From Hsuehochloa calcarea (lineage: Eukaryota > Streptophyta > Magnoliopsida > Poales > Poaceae): 64,000 bases of DNA. The stretch covers positions 26,155,232-26,219,231 of the forward strand of contig CM070599.1 of NCBI GenBank assembly GCA_036346395.1. The letters are read 5' to 3'. A program made the translations under genes and the position numbers. The notes beneath the pieces are model-generated. The model did not search any database and was not told the DNA's origin. It saw nothing but the letters and a program-made list of their open reading frames with translations. This document shows positions 56,177-64,000 of the stretch, in pieces. The first letter of the stretch is position 1, and each line of letters opens with the position of its first letter.

Positions 56177-57419
56177 CGTTATCAGCATGAATCGCTCTAC
56201 ACGGCCAAATCGGTATGTCGCTGGAATTCCATCTTTCAATCTCTAAATTTCACTATGAATTAATCTAGTATATTAATTTCAATTCAATATGTTTAGATGT
56301 GTTAATCGCTAATTAGCCATTAGATTAATTAGAGTTCTAAATAGAGATCAGACTGTAGATGGATTTTTCTGTCATTGTTACTGTTCATACAAAAGATCTT
56401 TTGGCCAGCTTCAGGCTGGCCTGCCGCCGGCGCCCACCGCACATTGCCCGATGACACTATGCATGCAGTGTCGACGTGCTACGATGCTGCCGTATGCGGC
56501 CCTGTCGGCCTGAAGCCGTGATGATTCGTGCCGCCCGCTCCTGTGCGCGGCACTGCTGGTTGGGCGGCGCCGCTGAGCTCCCGCGCACCTTGCGTCGTGC
56601 ATGCATTGCCGCTGGCCCGAAGCCGTGATGCTCCGCACGCCCGCTGTCGCCGAGCCGACGTCCGCCGCGCCGCCCACGCGCCAGCCGCCGCTACCACTAA
56701 AATACAGGTCCAGGGAAATCCTAAAGACCCCCACCCGTTCTCAAGCATGTCGGGTGGCCTCATGGGTCGTCCTGGTCCACCGAAAAAGGGGAAAATCGAA
56801 AAGAAGAAGAAAAAAAATCAGGAGAAAGAAAAGGAAAAAATAGAAATCCCAAAAAAAATCACAAAAAGGCCCTCGAAGGTTTGAAAATAACGAGAAAGTT
56901 TTCGTGGATAAGAACATTTTGCGGACCCCACCCCCGTTTTTATATATTCTTTTAGAATAACCCCTCGGGAATCTCATATTTACGACATATTAGTATGTTT
57001 TATGGTTATTATATATTTTAAACCCTCGTTTTATGATTATTTACTTTAATATTATTTATTTTATACAATAGCCTTAAATAAACCTAGAAACATGTTTTTT
57101 TGCATATGAGCTTCCATAACTTGTGAAACCTTAGACTTAGCACAACTTAGAAGCTTCATATCAATGTGTTTTATTTCCCCCTAGCTTTATTTGCTGAAAT
57201 TATTATTTTTGTCATATTAATAATTCTGATAATTATCCATAGACCTCATTAATTAGCATAAATTCATAATAATTGCTAGGAAAATTTTGAAAATTCATAA
57301 AAATATCTGTTGAATAGATGTTAAACCAATTTTTACTGATTTTTGCAATATTCATGCTCTAGATTCTATTTTGTGTATTCTAAACTAGTCCCAGATCAGT
57401 AGCTAGCTCGCATAGTTGC
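56177..57419. other. Probable Copia leader remnant, then AT-rich DNA
   Basis: 56400-56720 is GC rich and contains a repeated gcctgaagccgtgatg-type phrase (56508 and about 56618). 56780-56870 is purine rich (Lys/Glu codons). No retroelement protein motif was found. 56990-57400 is AT rich with nothing recognised. Confidence 0.4.
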
Positions 57420-60400
57420 AACATCGATGTTATCATATCCGTATAACAAAGAAGCTAGTGAAGCAGACAAAGTAATATTACTTAGCAGCAAAAGGACCTT
57501 ATAATCAAGTCTTACAGAGGTTGCCACGCAGGCTCAACAACAAAAGATAAACTTGCAGCGAAACCAAAATATCTCGTGGAGGCCATTCGACATGCCCGCA
57601 GGCAATTGAGTGAAGGTGCATCCTAGTTCGCATAGTCTTCAAAGTATTCCTCCTCGTAGAACTCGGTATTCCCTAGTTCTTCTGCAGGGACTGATCAACA
57701 AATGGTGTATAGCCGTGAGTATATAAAGTACTGAGCAAGTCGTAGGGAAATGGATACAAATAGTATTTATGCAAGGCTTAAACAATGATAGCTTTATGTT
57801 TAATTTGCAGAAAGTAGTATTGATATTAAATACAATAAGTAGATTGTAAACCATAATTCAAAAGGATTAATACATAAGTAATCAAGTTCTTTCGAAACAA
57901 CTAGTGAACGACCGCTCACTTCCCCAACCATCAACCACATCCAGATTGCTTCCCATCCAAACCATTCCAATATTTTATGAAAATCTACCCCTCGAGTGAA
58001 ATCACCAGGCATTGTCCATAACCAGGGACACGACTATTCGAATAATTTTTAACACTCTGCAGAGATTGTACAACTTGACCCACAAGAGACAATCATCTTA
58101 TATTATCCGCTCACACACTTCCGAAGTGTGCGATTGAGAGATTATCACAGGGCCTTTACAAAGCTCCACTTTGACTCGGTTCTGCTCGCTAAGGATTCGC
58201 CTTCTTGTCCCCTCTTGCGCCGCTCATCAACCAAAATAGAACCGAAAAAAAAAAAACATGCTAATTAGTTGGTCAGGTCCACCAAATAAATGGACTTGTG
58301 GTTGTACAATATAGCCCAGATTAATGACACATAAAGTTAAGTCCTTAGTGACTACTCAGGCGAGGCAACCACATCCCAAAGTGCTTCTTGCACCCCCCCT
58401 TTACTGCACGATCACTCGCCTGAGTATAAATCATTTTGGGTCAACCTGACCAACTGGCAACACTTGCAATGGCACAACATCTTTCAACAATAGTGATCGT
58501 GCCATAATTCCATCTTTCATTAAGTCTACTTTAAACATTTAAGCATGTCATCATGATTCCCATGGAATAGCTAAAGAATGGCTAAGCATAGTACGCACCC
58601 ATGTTGGTATTACAATAATGTTCAACTAAGATTACCTAATACTATGGCGTTCAAGGATTTATGTCATTCAAGGGAACATGTCGATAGCAATTGTCCAAGG
58701 TGGCATAATGACAAATGAGTATTTAACTATTTCCAAAAGTAGTTATTATAAAACTAGCTATGCATGTTGATATAAAACAATAAAATTTTATAAAATGGTT
58801 ACAACATGATCAAAGGTCTACGACTTGCCTTCATTGAAGAGTTGAGACGCTTCGGTCAATGGGTCCAAGAATTCCTTCAAAACGCTGGAATCTATACGTG
58901 TAAAAAGAGCCAAATAAATAAATAAAAATCTAATAAAATCTAAAAATTACCAAACTAGAACCAAATGAAAGGTAATGAATTTATATGAATATATAAATTT
59001 GAATCACTCAAATCGAAGTTCGGATGAAGAAGATATGGACTTTGGAAGTTTTGAAATCACATAAAATGATGAAAATCAGGATTTTCGAAATATTTTTCAA
59101 AAGGAAAACCGATTTAGTGCGTCAGCTGACGTCAGTGGCGACATTTATTTTTTGGCCGAATTATTTTTCAAAAAGAAAAGGGTTTGAGTCACTGATAGGT
59201 GGGCCCCACGTCCTGCATGGACTGGGTCCACGGGGGGTGCCAGTCCATGGTGGACCGGGCGCACGGAACAGTGCGCTTTGCACATGCGGGCATTGAGTGC
59301 CACAGCTGGCGATGATGTGGCTACCACGTGTGCAAAAGGGAGGACGTGGTGCTGAGGTGGCATAGCCACGTGAGCTCCGAAGGGGCGGCGCTCAGGGCCC
59401 AAGGGTCGCCGGTGAATGGCAGGGAGTTGGCCGGCGGCGAAGGCACCGATGGATATAGTAAGGCGCTATGAATGTGATGCTCATGGTTTCGTCAACGGGG
59501 AACCACGGGAAGGCCGGCGGCGAGGAGGAAGAAGTGGCGACGGCGGCGGGTGAAGGCAGCGGTGGCGCTCCGGGGGGCTCGAGAGGGCGGGGAAGTGAGC
59601 ACGAGGTGGCTCTCGACCTTACGATGCCTGAGGTGGGGTCGGCGGTGTAGGAGGAGGCATGGCGACGGCGCTAAAGGTGATAGCGGCGGAATTAAAAATA
59701 CGACGAGCTGGGGGTGAGAGAGAGAGGTGCAGTGGGAAACGAAAGAGGGGACTGAGGGGCGCTCGGTGCTCCAACTTATAGAGGGGAAGGACGTTCAGGC
59801 GAGGATATCGACAAGGAGCTTCGCGTGGCTCTGCGCACGCTCTGGTGGCATCGGCGAGAAATTGGGGAAAGAGAGGCGGCTCCCGAGGGGGAGAAGAGGG
59901 CGGCGACGAGACGGGCGTGGACGCGGGGAAACGGGAGTCGCGGCTCAAGGCGGAGAAGCGGGCGTCGGCAGGAAAGGCGACGCTACGGTGACGGTGGCGC
60001 AGTGCGTGCTCAAAAGCGGGAAGAAGCAGGAGCGAAGGCCGAGTGGGGGCCTAGTGGCAGAGAGAGAGAGCGGGAGCGGGACGACGAGCTGCTCACCGAT
60101 GGGGCCCGGGTGGTAGTGAGAGCGGGAGGGGAAAACGGCGCGGGCCGACCGCTCGAGCGAGCCGGGTCACGGAGGTGGGCCGAGCGGGCGAAAATAGGAA
60201 CGGGCTGAGGAATTCGGCCTGGAACAGTGCCAAGGATTTTTATAGATTTTCAAATTTCAAAAATACAACAAATCAAAAGGTTTTTTAGAAAATAGTAAAT
60301 AAAATCCAAAAAATCTAGAAAAATACACATAAATTACTTGAACTATTTGTAACTTAATAAAATTATTGACAACTTTAATTTGTCTTTTAATTTTTCAAAT

Positions 60401-60650
60401 AAATTATTTTTATTTATTTGGAAAAAGCCTTTTTTAAATTCCAAAAAATTCAAGAAAAAGCTTAAAACAATATTTTTGACTTTAAATACCAAAAAACCCA
60501 ATTAAACCTAATTTGAATGAATTGGAGTTTGATTAATTCATATGAAATTATTTTTTCTTTTTTAAATTCCACTTAAGCTTTAGCAGTAAAATCCAATTGT
60601 TATTTTTATTTTTGAAAATTTTCAAAAACCCAAAAAATTAGGATGTTACA
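57420..60650 (-). mobile_element. Long LTR-like copy A (Gypsy, possibly Tekay/Del type)
   Basis: The right end reads ggatgttaca, which on the minus strand is TGTAACATCC, the usual opening of Tekay/Del LTRs. The stretch 57990-58200 matches 62980-63180 in copy B at roughly 70-75% by eye, for example actattcgaat, actctgcagag and ttgtacaact. The left boundary is a guess. The GC-rich part at 59400-60200 contains open frames on both strands that look like composition artefacts. No pol domain is present. Confidence 0.5.
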
Positions 60651-60719
60651 TCACCCCTACCCAACTAAAGGCTACAAGATAGAATGATGGTAGCACAAAG
60701 TAAGGAAAAATAAATTACC

Positions 60720-62430
60720 AGGACCTAAACTGAACATAACTTACTTCCTCGATCTACACCGCGAATGTCCTACGGGGAGCGATGGGGTGGCCACCAGTAT
60801 GACTAGGTCGTGTGGACATTGATCACACCAGTGATGCATCATGACGGATGTTCGGCTGGAAGACGACATAATGATAGTACAACCTAAGGCATAATAAATA
60901 ATCGAAACATAAATTGAATATAACTTACCTCCCTGATCCGCACTGTGGATGACCGACTGGGAGCTCTAGGACGGCTGTTGATCTCACTAAGCTGGGTCGA
61001 CCTAGGATTTGAGCATGGTCGGTCCACTTGGTGCGCAGCCTACAGCACGTCATCTCTCGACCGATTGTAGCTCATGTTCTTGATGATTTGCTTGGACTCT
61101 TCGTAGATGGACTTGAGAGTCACAAAAAGCCTCAGAACGGTGTGATCTGGGCTGCAGATGGCGGACCCAGATGCGCATGAGATTCGCTGAACCCGGTCAA
61201 GCTGAAGTGATAGATAACAACTGTTTAGTACCAAACAGTAAAAATAGCATCCTTAAAGCGAGCATAGGTTGTGAGTGTTTTACAGTGTTGTCACGTCGGG
61301 AAGCATCTTGTTGATCGAATGAATGCTAAACCCTCTCCTGGTGGGTAACCTACTTCGGACGCTCTTGCAGAGGACGAGTGAGTCTGGTGTGCGTGACCGT
61401 GGTACGTATCACTCGATGTAGTCACGGTAAGTCTGAACGTTGTACGACCGCTATTCTGTAGAACCTTAATGTGCACCATCTTTGTCCAAGCCGTATTCCA
61501 TTGATGCTGGACTACCTGTCAGTTCTTAGAATGTCGGTTCGGCCTCGATTGCCTACATTTGAGAAGGATTTATGTGAGAAAAACGAATGTAGGTATGAAC
61601 TGTAAACATTACTCGGATGAAGTTGTACTCATAACTAGACAACTTGCTCGAGCATCCTCCCGTCGGGAGGAGGCACAGCCTGGTAAAGATTGAAATGTCA
61701 CGTTACGTGTTGTGGCGCGTAAGGCTCCACCATATGGGAAAAATAAGGTGGTAGGTCATCGTCCAAAACACGACGTTCAGTGTGTATTGCACGGACAATC
61801 CTTGCGGAGTTACTGTATTCACGAATTGTGGGTTCCATGGAGACCATATGATGTTGTCATCGTACAATGTCTCGAACTCATTATGGAAGATGAGGTAGCA
61901 CCTCATCGGTCTCTTGGCCCAACATAACTTGGCAGCAGTCCATTGGGTGCCCATAGTGGGCCCATCTATTGGGTCGTGGAACTCATCGTACCGGTGTACT
62001 ACATTCCAGAAGGTGGCCCACCCAACAGGGAAGTTCTCCAAACTCCACAACTTCAACAACACGTAGTAGACGGCAAGGATCGGTTTCACATCGGTGCCAC
62101 GCGCGAAGCATCACACAACCCCCTATACGTGGCACAAAGGATGGATGATCCGAAGCTATAATGGGGCATCTCCCAGGCTCGACGTCAACCAAAGACTTGG
62201 TGATGTGGATGAAGTTAGGGTACACCCAATCACCTGCTAGTGTGGTGGGAAACAATACCCAACCGAACATGTGCAAAACGTACCCGATGAGTACGTCCTA
62301 ACAACATCGTCCGGTGCATTCCCAGGGCATCGACTGAAATGCCTAAGCCATATTTGAGGGGCACCACGGGCCCTATCTGGGACAACTAGATCGAACCAAT
62401 CGAACCCGGGAGTATCTTGTGCACACACTA
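60720..62430 (-). pseudogene. Plant mobile domain (PMD) gene, decayed
   Basis: Minus-strand fragments resemble the plant mobile domain found in MAIN/MAIL proteins and many transposons. They are MFGWVLFPTTLAGDWVYPNF (about 62210-62273) followed out of frame by a GSAVLAM-like stretch, and then a longer block (61703-62089). That block contains FPVGWATFWNVVHRY, DGPTMGTQWTAAKLCWAK and VIWSPWN-like motifs. Two related short exons with splice donors (gaggtaagtt-type on the minus strand, near 60925 and 60745) follow. They carry similar coding sequence, suggesting exon duplication. Stops and frame changes occur between blocks. Since it lies between two long LTR-like copies, it may be transposon cargo or a host pseudogene. 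Confidence 0.55.
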
Positions 62431-62434
62431 AACA

Positions 62435-64000
62435 AATATAATAGCATCCATAATTCGCATAACTTTATTAATAAATATCAGAGTTTATTACACGAATGGC
62501 TTACAACCCAACAATAAAAGAACACAGCGGAAGACGAAGAAGAAGTAGTAGGGCTCAGCAAATCTGCCTCGAGCAATCGACTAGGCTAGCGGCCTAGTCG
62601 TCGAGATCCTCAGCACTAGAAAAGTTCTTATCCTCTGAACAATATTTTATTAAGCAAGGGTGAGTACAAAAATGTATTATGCAAGTTACACCCATAACAG
62701 AGTTAATGCATGCATGGATATTATCAAAGGAAGGCTTATAGGGTGATTTGTGCAAAACAATGTTTGACATTTTAAATATAATAGCTAAGTTCTAAAGCTC
62801 AAGTTTTATAATATTTAAAATTGAGTTTTAATTAATTAATAAAGCTTAGTGTAGGCACCAACCTAACACTAACTTAAACACGGGCACTAACCCACGGCTT
62901 CAACCCATAATTTTTCTCACGGACACCCATCCATGTCATAAATTATTTTATAAAACATTTGCAAAATAAAATTAAAGTCTAATTTTGAGTGGCTTTGCTC
63001 AGCATATCCATGACCGTGGACACGCCTATTCGAATAGTTTTACACTCTGCAGAGGTTGTACAACTTTTCTCACAATAGATAATCAGCTTATATTTTCTGC
63101 TTCATACACTTCCATTGGTGTGCGACTACGTGATTATCATAAGGTATTTACAATGCGTCATTCCAAAGTAGTCATGCTCGGTAAAATTTCACTTCCTTTG
63201 GACTAAACCATCCACCGGAAGCCCCTCGTGCGCCATGTGGGAAAACATAAAAAGTAGGTTATTCTGACACCCACACATCAACATGGCACAACTAACAACG
63301 AAACATTTCACATTAATTAGCCGGTCTGTCCCATTCCAGACTTGTGGTAGTATGATGGAGTTTTGCAAGATGCGGCTTGAAGATCGGTTCTTAACTAACT
63401 TGAGTGACTTCCAAAATAACCCTTGGGCCTCAGCCATTCATTGAATTGAGCCAGTGCATAAACCTGCACCCATCAACTATCTATTTCACCCAAGTCCAAA
63501 CCAGTTTTTAATTTTATTTTATTTTCCAAATCATTTGTAAACTTCCATGACACACCAATGCCATGGATACATCTTAAATCCAATGTATTTTTGGTGGTAA
63601 ATTCCTAAATCAAATATTTTAGGTTTAAGCATGGCTAAGCTTAATTATTTCCCAAAAATACTTAGTTCATACTATTGTAATAACTATTTTTTTGTAAGGT
63701 GACAAGGTATGGATATTCCAATGTCAAAATTGGCTATACTAATGCATAGGAATTAACTACAATCTTAAGATAGCATTTATATTTTGTTGAATAGAAATAA
63801 GCATGCAATAATAATTTAAAACAAAACTTAAATAATTCAAAATATTGAGATCAAACATGATCAAAGGATGTAACTTTCCATGCTCAAATAATTGTTGTTC
63901 TGAAATGGCGTAGAAATCTACCTCTCCGAAGTCGTCAAAATCTATACGTCAGAAATAAGCCAAATTCAAAAAAATCAAATAAACTCCAAATTAAATAATT
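62435..64000 (-). mobile_element. Long LTR-like copy B, cut by the window end
   Basis: It begins near TGTGCACACACTAAAC and shares ordered blocks with copy A over 62980-63960, including taaatggactt-type and tctatacgt segments towards the right. Orientation is the same as copy A. If A and B belong to one element, they are very diverged LTRs; they may equally be members of two subfamilies. Confidence 0.45.

Noticed and set aside
59468..60208. Overlapping GC-rich open frames in LTR-like copy A
   Set aside because: They lack domains, overlap on both strands, and lie inside a repeat.
62380..62420. Motif like a tRNA T-arm (cgggttcgat on the minus strand)
   Set aside because: No acceptor, D or anticodon arm could be placed around it.

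Overview
The window is nuclear DNA from a grass (Poaceae). It has no operons or prokaryotic signals. It is dominated by plant transposable elements of typical grass types: CACTA, Mutator-like, PIF/Harbinger, Stowaway, Sirevirus-type Copia and Tat-type Gypsy. The only convincing host gene is an intronless P-class pentatricopeptide repeat (PPR) gene with a GC-rich 5' end, which is also grass-like. The species cannot be named from the sequence. Element boundaries were set by eye from terminal repeats and target-site duplications (TSDs).

Layout, left to right. (1) 534-10799 is a complete-looking CACTA element with 3-bp TSDs (ATT). Its TNP2 transposase and a second, Ulp1-peptidase-like gene both lie on the minus strand. 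(2) 10922-12834 is a solo LTR (TSD ACATT) containing a 22-bp minisatellite. (3) 13733-14425 is a small GC-rich inverted-repeat element. (4) 15240-18937 is a long-inverted-repeat element holding two decayed two-exon GRF-type zinc-finger genes separated by a minisatellite. (5) 19296-20804 is the PPR gene, with site-II-like promoter motifs and a broken C-terminal extension. (6) A Stowaway-like MITE lies at 21803-22052.

The central 29 kb (23748-53195) is a nest. A non-autonomous Mutator-like element with a perfect 9-bp TSD was split by a Sirevirus-type Copia element (24152-34022, TSD ACTTC). It was also split by a gag-only LTR element (34127-52631). The gag-only element was itself interrupted by a Tat-lineage Gypsy element (37569-49026, TSD GTTAT) and by a solo Copia-type LTR (49517-51270, TSD CTCTT). 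Every autonomous-type coding region in the nest is broken by stops or frameshifts.

The right flank holds a PIF/Harbinger-like element with GC-rich cargo (53553-54728), a short Copia LTR with leader (55870-56176), and two diverged long LTR-like copies (about 57420-60650, and 62435 to the window end). A decayed plant-mobile-domain gene lies between those two copies on the minus strand.

Only the PPR gene is likely to do cellular work, probably RNA processing in an organelle. I found no novel defence or metabolic system. The unusual points are structural: a Sirevirus whose 5' LTR is followed by 54 bp of copied host flank, an internal copy of the CACTA repeat array in front of its second gene, and palindrome variants suggesting systematic sequence errors in repeats.
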